A stretch of 64,000 nucleotides of DNA from Paraburkholderia silvatlantica (GCF_003096715.1 NZ_QEOL01000020.1:62001-126000); one strand, 5' to 3'; counted from the stretch's first letter, positions 52,330 through 61,563 are shown. Notes: a model not told the origin generated them from the letters alone. Numbers and translations are program-made.

Positions 52330-52523
52330 TTGGCCATCGCGTGGCGATCACGTTGGAAGCGATCCATGCGGTCGAGGCGCTTGAAGAGGCATTCGCGAAA
52401 TATGGTCAGCCGGAGGTCGTCAACACCGATCAGGGCAGTCAGTTCGCCGCGACCGCTTTTACCGACACGGTTCTGGATCGGGAAGACCATCGCCTTCGGG
52501 CGTCGGGCGCTGAACGGCCCTGA
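52330..52523 (+). mobile_element. IS3-family OrfB (rve integrase) fragment
   Basis: The frame from 52341 reads ITLEAIHAVEALEEAFAKYG, PEVVNTDQGSQFAATAFTDT, which is the second-aspartate region (NTDQGSQF) of IS3-family DDE integrases. It breaks off after VLDR. It lies 120 bases beyond the IS6 fragment, so two different insertion sequences left scraps here. No ends are visible. Confidence 0.75.
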
Positions 52524-52627
52524 AGGGCTGTTCAGCCCCTGGTTCCCAGATCGTTGATAATGCGGCGTTGGACATTATCGCCGCCGCGCACGATCTGCGC
52601 CTTGTCTTGCCAGACACGACCACGTAT

Positions 52628-53119
52628 ATGAACAAGATACTTATCAGCGGTTGTCTTGCCGGCTTGCCGGTGCGTTACGACGGCCGCGCGAATACGCTTG
52701 CCAGCGCACTATTGCACGTTTGGCGCGATGAAGGGCGACTCGTCGTTGTGTGCCCGGAAGTCGCTGCTGGGTTCGACACGCCGCGCCGTCCAGCCGAGAT
52801 CCAGATGCGGCGCAGTGGCCACGATGTGCTGGATGGCACAGCGCGGATTCACGACGATGCAGGCGCAGACGTCACAGCGCTCTTCGTCGACGGTGCACGA
52901 TACGCACTCGAGCAGGCGATCGCGCACGGCTGTCGCTATGCGCTGCTCGTCGACGGCAGTCCATCGTGTGGCAGCAGTTTCATCTATGATGGCTCGTTCT
53001 CCCGTGTCGCACACCGTGCCTCAGGTGTGACAGCCGCGTTGCTCGTTCAGCACGGTATCCGTGTGTTTGCTCCATCCCAGCTCCATGACCTTGCTTCGCT
53101 AATCGACCTCGATACGTAA
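52628..53119 (+). CDS. DUF523-family protein
   Basis: A 163-residue protein of family DUF523: KILISGCLAGLPVRYDGRAN at the N-terminus, VVVCPEVAAGFDTPRRPAEI, and LVDGSPSCGSSFIYDGSF, with conserved cysteines in SGCL, VCPE and PSCG that look like a metal or Fe-S site. Function is not established. The ATG at 52628 fits the family start; the frame runs back to 52568 through IS-derived sequence. It is isolated between IS scraps and a broken hydrolase but looks intact. Confidence 0.82.
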   Translation: MNKILISGCLAGLPVRYDGRANTLASALLHVWRDEGRLVVVCPEVAAGFDTPRRPAEIQMRRSGHDVLDGTARIHDDAGADVTALFVDGARYALEQAIAHGCRYALLVDGSPSCGSSFIYDGSFSRVAHRASGVTAALLVQHGIRVFAPSQLHDLASLIDLDT

Positions 53120-53338
53120 AAGCGGAGCGTTGCTGTGGGTAAATCGGCTGCCTTGGAGAAACCTGAACGGCTGTTGAGGGTCGACTACGGGCAACTGAAT
53201 CAAGCAGTCGCCGGCCATATGGGGACGCTGATTGCAGTTGACAGGCGGACCTTTGAATGGCGGAAAACCTTTCCATCGCTGCCGCTAACCGGCCTAACAC
53301 TATCGCCCGGTTGTCTGTCAAAGGCGCAGCGCACCGCT

Positions 53339-53679
53339 TCACGGAAGTGTGAGCGAACCGTCCTGCGTTGACACAACTGGCCATCCTCTCTTTCCAGACA
53401 GAAGACGCAACAACGCAGCCACAATCGCTTCTGGAGCATCTTCTTGTACGAGATGCCCGGCGTTGGGAATCACTTGCAGTTGGGCGCCGCGGATAGTGCG
53501 CTGCAACAGTCGACCGCGCTCCGCAGGGATCCATTGACCGTCTTCGCCCCAAAGCACCAGCGTTTGGCAGCGGACCTTTGAGTAGAGCGGGGAAACTTCC
53601 TCGGTGTAGTGCTGAACTGCGTGAGCGCCAGCAGCCAGAGCAGGGTGCGTTCGCGCAGCGGTGCGAGAGAAGGGGTCAT
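53339..53679 (-). pseudogene. MFS gene start fused by deletion to an alpha/beta-hydrolase end
   Basis: The ATG at 53679 begins TPSLAPLRERTLLWLLALTQ, the N-terminus of an MFS transporter. At about 53620 homology switches frame to HAVQHYTEEVSPLYSKVRCQ, LVLWGEDGQWIPAERGRLLQ and IPNAGHLVQEDAPEAIVAAL, the last third of an alpha/beta hydrolase with its acid and histidine, ending at 53339. Everything between was deleted. From 53120 to 53338 no gene is recognised. Confidence 0.65.
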
Positions 53680-53740
53680 GGATGGGCTTCGAGCCTGAAA
53701 GTAAAAAGGCGCGGCAGGGTTGCCGCGCCCGCAGGATCGC

Positions 53741-54562
53741 TCAGTCGTCGATCGTTTCGTGGGCCGCCTGCGCGCCGCGCCGCCAGTAGGCGCAAGCGCG
53801 AATGCGCTTCTTGTCGACGCCGCGCTCGTTGCACAGATGCGCGCGCACCGCGCGGATCGCCGAGGCTTCGCCCGCGGCCCAGACGTAACCCTCGCCGGGC
53901 GGCAGCCACACGCCGGACACGGCGTCCACGAGCGGATGCTCCGACTCGCTTTCGTCGCCGCGTTCGTCCCGATAGCACCAGATGGCGTAAAGATCGGCTT
54001 CGGTGGGCAGCTCGATGCGGGCCGCGCGATTCGCCACTTCCACGACCACGGCCACGCGCGCGCCAGCCGGCAGCTCCGTGAGGCGCCGCTGAATGGCGGG
54101 CAGCGCCGTTTCGTCGCCGATCAGCAGATGCCAGTCGAAGCCCGTGGGAATCACCATGGAGCCGCGCGGACCGCCCACGCCGAGATACTGGCCGGCCTGC
54201 GCCTGTGCCGCCCATGCCGTGGCCGGGCCGGCTTCGTGCAGCGCGAATTCCAGATCGAGTTCGTTGGTTTGCGGATCGAAGCGCCGGGGCGTGTAGTCGC
54301 GCGCAGCGGGACGCTCGACGCCTTCTGGGAAGACGATGCCGTCCGGGCCCAAAGTTGGCAGTACTGGCTTTTCCTCACTGGCGGCGGGAAAGAACACCTT
54401 GATGTGATCGTCGAATGACGCCGAGACGAAGTCGCTCAGATCGCCCGTGAGCGTCACGCGGATTAGCGAGGGCGAGAGCGCCGTGACGCGCACCACGCGC
54501 AACAGTCGGAACTTCAGCGGGTGACGCACACGGACGACTTCGAGTTGGGACGGGTTCTGCAT
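53741..54562 (-). CDS. Siderophore-interacting protein, ferric reductase (NfeF/YqjH-like)
   Basis: A 273-residue flavoprotein of the siderophore-interacting (SIP) family: the FAD-binding barrel with RDYTPRRFDPQTNELDLEFA, AAQAQAGQYLGVGGPRGSM, and the NAD(P)H-binding half LLIGDETALPAIQRRLTELP with WAAGEASAIRAVRAHL. These enzymes reduce ferric siderophores in the cytoplasm and release iron. GGAG lies six bases before the ATG. It lies 72 bases downstream of a PadR regulator on the same strand, the same pair of families as the E. coli YqjI (NfeR)/YqjH (NfeF) system. Confidence 0.9.
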   Translation of the reverse strand: MQNPSQLEVVRVRHPLKFRLLRVVRVTALSPSLIRVTLTGDLSDFVSASFDDHIKVFFPAASEEKPVLPTLGPDGIVFPEGVERPAARDYTPRRFDPQTNELDLEFALHEAGPATAWAAQAQAGQYLGVGGPRGSMVIPTGFDWHLLIGDETALPAIQRRLTELPAGARVAVVVEVANRAARIELPTEADLYAIWCYRDERGDESESEHPLVDAVSGVWLPPGEGYVWAAGEASAIRAVRAHLCNERGVDKKRIRACAYWRRGAQAAHETIDD

Positions 54563-54634
54563 GTATGGCTCCGATGATGTTGGGGTGGCGCGGCGTGGGC
54601 CTGCGTCTGGCGCATGGTGGCCCGATGCGGTGTG

Positions 54635-55357
54635 TCAAACGCCTTCGCTCTCACTGCCGTTTTCAATTTCCCGGGTGGCGCGCGCAAGAATCGCGGCGAT
54701 GCGGCGCTGTTCTTCCGGCGCGGCGTCGGTGCGGCGCAGCAGCGCGCGCTTGAGCGCGCGGCGCGCCTCGATCAGTTCGCGCACCCAGGCGCTGCCTTCG
54801 GCGGGATCTTCGCCGGCCATGGCGCGGCGCATGACTTCCATCTTGCGGCCGAAGTGCGTGAGTTTCGCGAGGATCAGGTCCGCGCGTTCGCGGTTGGCCT
54901 CGAGGTACGAGCGGCCTTCGGGCGAAAGCTCGTAGCGCTTGCGGTTGCCTTCCAGCGTCACGCTCACGTAGCCCAGCTCTTCCAGGTACGTGAGGGCCGG
55001 ATAGACCATGCCGGGGCTCGGGCTGTAGAAGCCGTTCGAACGCGCGTCGAGCGCCTTGATGAGTTCGTAGCCGTGGCTCGGGCGCTCGGCGAGCAGCACG
55101 AGCAGCATGAGTTGCAGATCTTCGGACGTGAACTTGCGGCCACGGCCAAAACCGTCGCCGTCGCCGAAACCGCCAAAGCCGCGGCCGAAACCTTCGCCGA
55201 AGTCGCCGGGACCTTCGCCGCCGCGATGGCGGCTCATGGCGTGACGCAACGCTCGAAGCGCCTGCATGGCCGGATGCTGGCCGCCGAAGAAGTCGCGCGG
55301 ATCGCGCGCGCCGTAGCCGTGACGGCCGGGATCACCAAAGTGCGGATGGTGGCGCAT
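54635..55357 (-). CDS. PadR-family regulator with His/Gly-rich N-terminus (NfeR/YqjI-like)
   Basis: A 240-residue regulator. Residues 1-75 are rich in His and Gly (RHHPHFGDPGRHGYG, then repeats such as GEGFGRGFGGFGDGDGF). The PadR winged helix follows (LQLMLLVLLAERPSHGYELI, SPSPGMVYPALTYLEELGYV, RKRYELSPEGRSYLE), then a C-terminal helical domain. The E. coli relative YqjI senses metal through a comparable N-terminal extension and represses the ferric reductase gene; the same role is inferred here for itself and the SIP gene at 53741. A 22-base near-perfect palindrome 36 bases upstream of the ATG is the candidate operator. Confidence 0.88.
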   Translation of the reverse strand: MRHHPHFGDPGRHGYGARDPRDFFGGQHPAMQALRALRHAMSRHRGGEGPGDFGEGFGRGFGGFGDGDGFGRGRKFTSEDLQLMLLVLLAERPSHGYELIKALDARSNGFYSPSPGMVYPALTYLEELGYVSVTLEGNRKRYELSPEGRSYLEANRERADLILAKLTHFGRKMEVMRRAMAGEDPAEGSAWVRELIEARRALKRALLRRTDAAPEEQRRIAAILARATREIENGSESEGV

Positions 55358-55392
55358 AGGGCCTCCTTATCTCAAGAGTGTCTTAAAACATG

Positions 55393-55414
55393 TCTTAAGA
55401 TATATATCGTAAGA
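55393..55414. promoter_or_regulatory. 22-bp near-perfect palindrome, candidate PadR operator
   Basis: The two 11-base halves (TCTTAAGATAT, 55393-55403, and ATATCGTAAGA, 55404-55414) are complementary at 10 of 11 positions. A further TGTCTTAA half-site (55379-55386) repeats the start of the element (55391-55398). The cluster lies in the AT-rich promoter of the PadR/SIP pair and is the best operator candidate in the window. Confidence 0.6.
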
Positions 55415-55475
55415 GTGTTTGTCAAAGAGAATATTTGGGGCATGGGCGCCAGCGGGCCGCGATGTGCGCGACGCG

Positions 55476-56426
55476 TCAGTCGTCCTGCAACTCGCTCGAC
55501 GCCTCGACGAGGCATTGGACGAACAACTCCGTGGCGGGTCCGCTGACATCCGCGCGCGAGTGCGCGATGACCTCACCGAGCCGCTCGATCGCCGGCAGCG
55601 GCAAAACTCGCATGTTGGCGCGTATGGCGTGGCTTCGCGCGATCGAGACCGGCAGGATGGAGACGAAATCGCCGCGTTGGAGCAGCGCCAGATTGAGCGC
55701 GAGCGAACTCGATTCGACGCTGCTCGCCGCGGGCACGATGCCTTGCGCATCGAGCGTTGCGATCAGCGTCGTATAAGCCGGCGATCCGCGTTGCGGCGTG
55801 ATCCACCGGCATTCGCGCAGATCGGCCCAGCCAGGCTGCCGATCCGGCGCGCCGAGCGGGTGAGCCGCCCCGGCCACGAATACGAACGGATCGCGCAGCA
55901 ACGTCTCGTGCTTCACGGGAACGAGCGTACTCGTGATCCGGTTGCGGCCCACCGCGACGTCGAGGTCGCCGTCTTCGAGCATCTTGAGCAGGCGGTCGAG
56001 CGTGGCCTCGACGAATGAAAACGAGGCGGCCGGAGCGCGTCTCAGAAACAGCTCGACGGCGTTGGCCACGAGCGGATCGGGAACGGTCACGACCGCGCCC
56101 ACGCGCACATGTCCGCCCGTGCCGGCCGCAAGCGCGCTGACGTCGCGTCGCGCCAGCTCCAGATGACGCAGCACGTCCCGTCCGCACGCGACGATGACCT
56201 TGCCGATTGCCGTCAGCTCGAGCTTGTTGCCGCTGCGGGTGACGACGGCCACCCCGATCGCCTCCTCGATCTCCGCGATCTGCTTGGAAATGGCCGGCTG
56301 CGTCACGTGAAACGCATTGGCCACTCGCGTCACCTGGCCCAGGTCCGCGAGCGCGACGAGGATGCGCAGATGCGGCAGCTTGAGTCCGGACCGAAAGAAG
56401 CGTTCGATTGGATCGATGTTCGGCAT
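55476..56426 (-). CDS. LysR-family regulator (GbpR/CbbR-like)
   Basis: A 316-residue LysR regulator: LKLPHLRILVALADLGQVTR, the helix-turn-helix VANAFHVTQPAISKQIAEIE, GVAVVTRSGNKLELTAIGKV, and an effector domain (VEATLDRLLKMLEDGDLDVA). The N-terminal pattern matches the GbpR group, which often controls sugar or sugar-acid uptake and catabolism. AGGGA precedes the ATG. It is divergent from the MFS gene at 56637, so it likely controls that operon. Confidence 0.88.
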   Translation of the reverse strand: MPNIDPIERFFRSGLKLPHLRILVALADLGQVTRVANAFHVTQPAISKQIAEIEEAIGVAVVTRSGNKLELTAIGKVIVACGRDVLRHLELARRDVSALAAGTGGHVRVGAVVTVPDPLVANAVELFLRRAPAASFSFVEATLDRLLKMLEDGDLDVAVGRNRITSTLVPVKHETLLRDPFVFVAGAAHPLGAPDRQPGWADLRECRWITPQRGSPAYTTLIATLDAQGIVPAASSVESSSLALNLALLQRGDFVSILPVSIARSHAIRANMRVLPLPAIERLGEVIAHSRADVSGPATELFVQCLVEASSELQDD

Positions 56427-56636
56427 CAGCGTTTTCCCTTATTCGGTATAACTGCCAGGTTATATGCTACGCCGAAAGAGTGATTTGCAGATCGGAGTGC
56501 GTGCCGGCTACTCTGGAGGCCCGTCTAGTCTCGCGCATTGCGTTGCGCGGCACCTGCAACCGGGTTGCATCACATAACAGAGGAGCGGCCGAGGGTCGCC
56601 CACGATAGCGCGGCAGGTCAATGCGCCGGAGACAGC

Positions 56637-58022
56637 ATGAGCATCGAGTCATTGGGTAATGGCGGGTGGGTGGGCGACGCGCAGTCGGGCGGTTTGTCCG
56701 CCGGGCCATCGGCGAGCTGCGGCGACTGGAGCGAGCAGCGCCAGGCCGCGCTTTATCGCAAGCTCGCGCGCCACATCCTGCCGTTCCTGTTCCTCGCTTT
56801 CATGGTCGCGTACATCGATCGGGTCAATGTGAGCTTTGCGAGGCTGCAAATGCTCGCCGACCTGAAACTCAGCGATACGGCCTATGGGACGGGTGCCGGA
56901 ATTTTCTTTCTCGGCTATTTCATTTTCGAAGTGCCGAGCAATCTGATTCTGAGCCGCGTCGGCGCGCGACGCTGGATTGCGAGAATCATGATCACGTGGT
57001 CGATCATCTCGAGCCTCACGATGTTCGTGAATAGCGCGGCTTCTTTTTATGTCATGCGTTTTCTGCTCGGCGTTGCGGAAGCCGGCTTCTTTCCGGGCAT
57101 CGTTCTGTATCTGTCGAACTGGTTTCCGTCAGGGCGGCGCACGCAGATCATCGCGATGTTCATGACGGCAATCCCGGTTTCCGGGGCGATAGGCGGTCCG
57201 CTTTCGGGCTGGGTCATGTCGGGTCTCGATGGCGTGAGCGGCGTCGCAGGCTGGAAATGGCTGTTCCTCGTCGAGGGCGCGGGCTCATTGGCGGTCGGCA
57301 TCGCAGCGCTCTTCCTGCTCTATGACCGCATCGAATCGGTGCGCTGGCTGGACGCGGACGAAAAGGCATTGCTTCGCGACGACCTGGCCCGCGACGCAAC
57401 CGTACGCGTCGAATATTCCGTCTGGCGCGCGCTGCGCAGCACGCGTGTCTGGATGTTGTGCCTCGCGTACTTCTGCATCGCGATGGGCAATTACGGGCTC
57501 GCGTTCTGGATGCCGACCATCATCAAGGCGAGCGGCGTCGCCAGTGTCGGCAACATCGGCTGGCTGTCGGCGGTGCCTTCCCTGATCAGCGCGGTCGCGA
57601 TGGTGCTGATCGCGCGCCACGCGGATCGGCGCAACGAACGGCGCCGCCATGTCGCGCTCTGCTGCACGCTGGGCGCCGCCGGTTTGCTCGCATCGGTGCT
57701 GGGCGCCGCGAGCGTGCCGGTCGCGCTGCTTGCGCTGGTGCTGGCCGCCATCGGCATCAATGCCATTGCCCCCGTTTTCTGGGGCATTCCTACCGCGCTC
57801 ATTGGCGGCTCCGGCGCGGCCGCTGCAATCGCCTTGATCAACTGCACCGGCAATCTCGCGGGCTTCGTCAGCCCGTTCATGGTGGGCTGGCTGTCCGACT
57901 TGAGCGGCGGCAAGCTGTTGCCCGGCATGCTCACCATTGCCGCCGCGCTGCTGCTTGGCGCGGGTCTCGTGCTTGTGCTGCCGAGGCGCCGTGAGGCCGC
58001 CGCCGGATCCGACAGGTTCTGA
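56637..58022 (+). CDS. MFS transporter, anion:cation symporter (ACS) type
   Basis: A 461-residue major facilitator of the ACS family: the TM1 region FLAFMVAYIDRVNVSFARLQ, GIFFLGYFIFEVPSNLILSR, FLLGVAEAGFFPGIVLYLSN with WFPSGRRTQI, and about 12 membrane segments. ACS members import carboxylates such as hexuronates, phthalate, tartrate or D-galactonate. GGAG lies five bases before the ATG at 56637; the frame is open to 56538. It opens the operon running to the window end and is divergent from the LysR gene. Confidence 0.9.
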   Translation: MSIESLGNGGWVGDAQSGGLSAGPSASCGDWSEQRQAALYRKLARHILPFLFLAFMVAYIDRVNVSFARLQMLADLKLSDTAYGTGAGIFFLGYFIFEVPSNLILSRVGARRWIARIMITWSIISSLTMFVNSAASFYVMRFLLGVAEAGFFPGIVLYLSNWFPSGRRTQIIAMFMTAIPVSGAIGGPLSGWVMSGLDGVSGVAGWKWLFLVEGAGSLAVGIAALFLLYDRIESVRWLDADEKALLRDDLARDATVRVEYSVWRALRSTRVWMLCLAYFCIAMGNYGLAFWMPTIIKASGVASVGNIGWLSAVPSLISAVAMVLIARHADRRNERRRHVALCCTLGAAGLLASVLGAASVPVALLALVLAAIGINAIAPVFWGIPTALIGGSGAAAAIALINCTGNLAGFVSPFMVGWLSDLSGGKLLPGMLTIAAALLLGAGLVLVLPRRREAAAGSDRF

Positions 58023-58049
58023 CTTCTACACGATCCCGAGATATTCCGT

Positions 58050-58841
58050 ATGACAGATTCCACATCCCCGGTGTGCATGATCACCGGCGCCGCAACGGGC
58101 ATTGGCGCGGCCACCGCATTGCGCTTCGCGCGCGCGGGCTGGTCGGTGGCGATCGGCAATTTCGACGCCAGCACGCGAGCGTTCGCGGCGGACGTCGAAA
58201 TGCAATGCCGCGCATCCGGTGCGGACGCCCTGGTGTTCGACGCCGACGTCAGCCGGGACGCCGACTGCCGCCGCGCGGTCGACAAGGTTGCTACGCGCTG
58301 GCGCCGCATCGATGCGCTCGTCAATTGCGCGGGGACGACGCGCGTGATCCCGCATCACGCGCTCGACGCGCTCGATGCCGCCGAATTCGAGCGGGTCTAT
58401 CGCGTCAACGCGATCGGCGTGTTTCAGATGACGTCGGCGGCCGCGCCGCTGTTGCGCGAAACCGCCACTGAAGAGTGCAGCACGAGCGTCATCAACGTGT
58501 CGTCGCTGGCGGGTTTGAACGGAACCGGTTCGTCGATCGCCTACGCGGCCTCGAAAGGCGCGGTGAATACGATGACGCTTTCGCTCGCCCGCTCGCTCGC
58601 TCCCCATGTCCGTGTCAACGCGATCGCGCCCGGCATGGTCGACGACGGGCTGCTTCGACGTTCGCTAGACGCCGACGCATACGCGTCGGTACTGAGCCGT
58701 ATGAAGACGAATGCGCCGCTCAAGCGCGTCTCAACGCCGGCGGAAATGGCGGAACTCGTATGGTTCCTGGCGGCGCACGCACACGCGATGACCGGACAGG
58801 TCATTGCGGCGGAAAACGGCCTGCTGCTGACGGGCGTGTGA
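58050..58841 (+). CDS. SDR-family oxidoreductase
   Basis: A 263-residue SDR: MITGAATGIGAATALRFARA, LVNCAGTTRVIPHHALDALD (NCAG variant of NNAG), INVSSLAGLNGTGSSIAYAA with the catalytic YAASK, and VRVNAIAPGMVDDGLLRR. It follows the ACS transporter by 27 bases. In such clusters an SDR usually oxidises a sugar-acid or sugar hydroxyl, or reduces a keto-deoxy acid. The exact substrate cannot be read. Confidence 0.88.
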   Translation: MTDSTSPVCMITGAATGIGAATALRFARAGWSVAIGNFDASTRAFAADVEMQCRASGADALVFDADVSRDADCRRAVDKVATRWRRIDALVNCAGTTRVIPHHALDALDAAEFERVYRVNAIGVFQMTSAAAPLLRETATEECSTSVINVSSLAGLNGTGSSIAYAASKGAVNTMTLSLARSLAPHVRVNAIAPGMVDDGLLRRSLDADAYASVLSRMKTNAPLKRVSTPAEMAELVWFLAAHAHAMTGQVIAAENGLLLTGV

Positions 58842-58903
58842 TCGCGCCGCGAGCGGGGCAACAGGCAGTCCCTCACACCTGTAACGGACGGATTGGGTCA
58901 AAC

Positions 58904-60661
58904 ATGACGAATCTGCACAAACATCGCTCACGCATGGTGACAGACGGCGTGACGCGCGCGCCGCACCGCGCGTTTCTGCGCGCGACCGGGCTGGACGACG
59001 CGGCGATGCAAAAACCCTTCGTGGCGATTGTCGACACCTTCGGCGAAAACACGCCGTGTTCGATGTCGTTGAACCAGATCTCGGACAACGTCCGGCTCGG
59101 CGTCGCCGCGGGCGGCGGCGTGCCGATCCGCGGCTCGGCGATTTCAGTCTCCGACGGCACGTCGATGAATCATGCCGGCATGCGCATGAGCCTCGTGTCG
59201 CGCGAAGTCGTCGCGGACAGCGTGGAGCTGTTCGTGCGCGCGCACGGTTACGACGCGCTCGTCGGCGTGGCCGGCTGCGACAAGACGTTACCGGGCATCC
59301 TGATGGGAATGGTGCGCGTGAATGTGCCGGGCGTCTTCCTGTTCGGCGGTGCAATGCTGCCCGGCACCGCGCCGGGCGCCATCCCGGGCGGCGCCGCTGC
59401 CGGCCTGCAGCGGCAGGCGACCATCCTGACGACGATCGAAGCCGTCGGCACCACGCAGCGCGGTGATCTCTCGCGCGCGCAACTCGACGCAATCGAGAAG
59501 CGCTGCACGCCGACCGCGGGGTCATGTCCTGGGCAGTTCACCGCCAATACGATGGCGATGGTCGCCGAAACGCTCGGACTCGCGCCGCTCGGTTCGGCGA
59601 TGGTGCCGGCCGTCTACAGCGAACGCATCGCCATTGCACGGCGCGCGGGCGAGACCGTGATGCACGCACTGAAGACCGGCGGACCTTTGCCGCGCGAACT
59701 GGTCACGCGCGAGAGTCTGGAAAATGCCTGCGCGGCAGTGGCAGCGACGGGCGGCTCGACCAACGCCGCGCTGCATATCCCTGCTATCGCGCACGAGGCG
59801 GGGGTCCGTTTCACGCTCGACGACATCGAGCGCGTGTTTGCGCGCATTCCGCTGATCGGCGATCTGCAGCCGGGCGGCCGGTATCTCGCGCAGGACCTGT
59901 ATCACGCGGGTGGCGTGCCCGCCGTGCTCAATGCGCTGCTCGCCGGCGGACATCTGCACGGCGATGTCCCGACACTCGAGGGCGTCACGCTCGCGCAGGC
60001 GCTCCGCGGCTTCGCGGGTCCCGACGGCGAGGTGGTGCGCGCGTGCGATGCGCCGCTATCGGAGAACGGCGGACTCGTGATTCTGCGGGGCAACCTCGCG
60101 CCGGACGGCGCGTGCCTCAAGATCGCCGGCCTGAAATCGCTCACCTTCACGGGCAAGGCACGCATTTTCGAGTGCGAGGAGGATTGCATGAAGGTCGTCG
60201 CGGCCCGGGACTATCGCGAGGGGGATGTCCTCGTGATTCGCAACGAAGGGCCGAAAGGCGGGCCGGGCATGCGCGAGATGCTCAGTGTGACAGCGGCGAT
60301 CTATGGGCAGGGAATGGGAGAAAAGGTTGCGCTTCTCACCGACGGCCGTTTTTCCGGTGCGACGCGTGGGATGTGCATCGGGTATGTGGGGCCCGAGGCC
60401 GCCGAGGGCGGCCCGATCGCGCTGCTGCGCGAAGGCGATCTGATCCACATCGATGCGCGTAACGGGATCCTGCGCGTCGAACTCTCCGACGCCGAACTCG
60501 CACAACGCAACGAGCAGTGCCGTGCGCCGGCACCGCGGCGACTGGCCGGTGTGCTCGAGAAGTACGCGGCGCTCGTCGGTCCCGCGCATCTCGGCGCGGT
60601 GACCCATTCGGGCAATCTCGACTGGCCCTGTGACGCGCGTACGCACGGAGACTCGGAATGA
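58904..60661 (+). CDS. IlvD/Edd-family dehydratase
   Basis: A 585-residue Fe-S dehydratase of the IlvD/Edd family. Three cysteines in the cluster-ligand positions are seen (about C52 in GENTPCSMS, C125 in VGVAGCDKTLPGI, C208 in TAGSCPGQFTANTM), the arrangement of [2Fe-2S] sugar-acid dehydratases and plant-type IlvD. ECEEDCMKVVAARDYREGDV and LTDGRFSGATRGMCIGYVGP are the C-terminal signature. It removes water from a 2,3-dihydroxy acid or aldonic acid to give a 2-keto-3-deoxy acid. The neighbours (two carriers, three dehydrogenases) favour a sugar-acid or hydroxy-acid pathway over branched-chain amino acid synthesis. The start at 58904 has a poor ribosome-binding site. Confidence 0.88.
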   Translation: MTNLHKHRSRMVTDGVTRAPHRAFLRATGLDDAAMQKPFVAIVDTFGENTPCSMSLNQISDNVRLGVAAGGGVPIRGSAISVSDGTSMNHAGMRMSLVSREVVADSVELFVRAHGYDALVGVAGCDKTLPGILMGMVRVNVPGVFLFGGAMLPGTAPGAIPGGAAAGLQRQATILTTIEAVGTTQRGDLSRAQLDAIEKRCTPTAGSCPGQFTANTMAMVAETLGLAPLGSAMVPAVYSERIAIARRAGETVMHALKTGGPLPRELVTRESLENACAAVAATGGSTNAALHIPAIAHEAGVRFTLDDIERVFARIPLIGDLQPGGRYLAQDLYHAGGVPAVLNALLAGGHLHGDVPTLEGVTLAQALRGFAGPDGEVVRACDAPLSENGGLVILRGNLAPDGACLKIAGLKSLTFTGKARIFECEEDCMKVVAARDYREGDVLVIRNEGPKGGPGMREMLSVTAAIYGQGMGEKVALLTDGRFSGATRGMCIGYVGPEAAEGGPIALLREGDLIHIDARNGILRVELSDAELAQRNEQCRAPAPRRLAGVLEKYAALVGPAHLGAVTHSGNLDWPCDARTHGDSE

Positions 60662-61563
60662 ACGCGAACGACGACTCCGGCGCGACGATGCGCTGCGTTG
60701 GATTCTGCGGGCTCGGCCGCATGGGACTGCCGATGGTGCATCGCCTCGCGGCGGCCGGTTACCGTGTAGCCATATGGAACCGTTCGGCGGACAAATGTGC
60801 GGTCGTGAAGCAGGCGGCACCGGCGTCGACGATCGTCTGCGCGAGCCCGGCTGAGGTAGCCGCTTCGAGCGAGGCGGTGATGCTGTGTCTGACCGATGGC
60901 GCAGCGGTCGAGACGGTCGCATTCGGAGCAGACGGCCTCGCAGATGGCGCGCGGCCTAACCTGACCGTCGCCGATCATTCGACGATCGCGCCTTCGACGA
61001 CGCGCATGCTTGCCGCGCGCTGGCGCGACGGCAACGGCGGCAACTGGATCGACGCGCCGGTGTCGGGCGGCACGGCCGGGGCGGCGGCCGGGACGCTCGC
61101 TGTGATGGCCGGCGGCAGCGAGGACGCGATCGCGAGCGTGCGCCCTGTGCTGCGCGCGTACGCAGCGACCCTGACGCGCATGGGCGAGAGCGGGGCCGGG
61201 CAGGCGACGAAGCTCGCCAATCAGACCATCGTCATGACGACCATCGCCGCGCTGGCCGAAGCGACGCGTCTGGCACGCCACACGGGGATCGATGGCGCCA
61301 GCATCCCGGCCGCCTTGAAGGGCGGATGGGCCGACTCGGTATTGCTGCAAACGCTGATGCCGCGAATGATCGACGCGCCCTCCGAGGCAAGCGGCACGAT
61401 CCGCACGATGCTGAAGGATCTCGACGCGCTCGAAGCGTTCGCACGCGAGCACGAGGTCAGGCTGCCGGTCGCGGCCCTCGTGCGCGAACTGCTCGTTCGC
61501 GCGGTCGCGCAAGGGCTCGGCGACGCCGATATCTCGCAAGTCGTGCAGGTCGAACCCGGCTGA
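60658..61563 (+). CDS. NAD(P)-dependent beta-hydroxyacid dehydrogenase (MmsB/GarR-like)
   Basis: A 301-residue 3-hydroxyisobutyrate/tartronate-semialdehyde-reductase-type enzyme: the N-terminal cofactor motif FCGLGRMGLPMVHRLAAAGY, the substrate loop DAPVSGGTAGAAAGTLAVMA, and the catalytic lysine in GAGQATKLANQTIV. The ATG overlaps the dehydratase stop (ATGA). It would interconvert a beta-hydroxy acid and its semialdehyde, for example glycerate with tartronate semialdehyde, or a branched relative. Confidence 0.88.
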   Translation: MNANDDSGATMRCVGFCGLGRMGLPMVHRLAAAGYRVAIWNRSADKCAVVKQAAPASTIVCASPAEVAASSEAVMLCLTDGAAVETVAFGADGLADGARPNLTVADHSTIAPSTTRMLAARWRDGNGGNWIDAPVSGGTAGAAAGTLAVMAGGSEDAIASVRPVLRAYAATLTRMGESGAGQATKLANQTIVMTTIAALAEATRLARHTGIDGASIPAALKGGWADSVLLQTLMPRMIDAPSEASGTIRTMLKDLDALEAFAREHEVRLPVAALVRELLVRAVAQGLGDADISQVVQVEPG

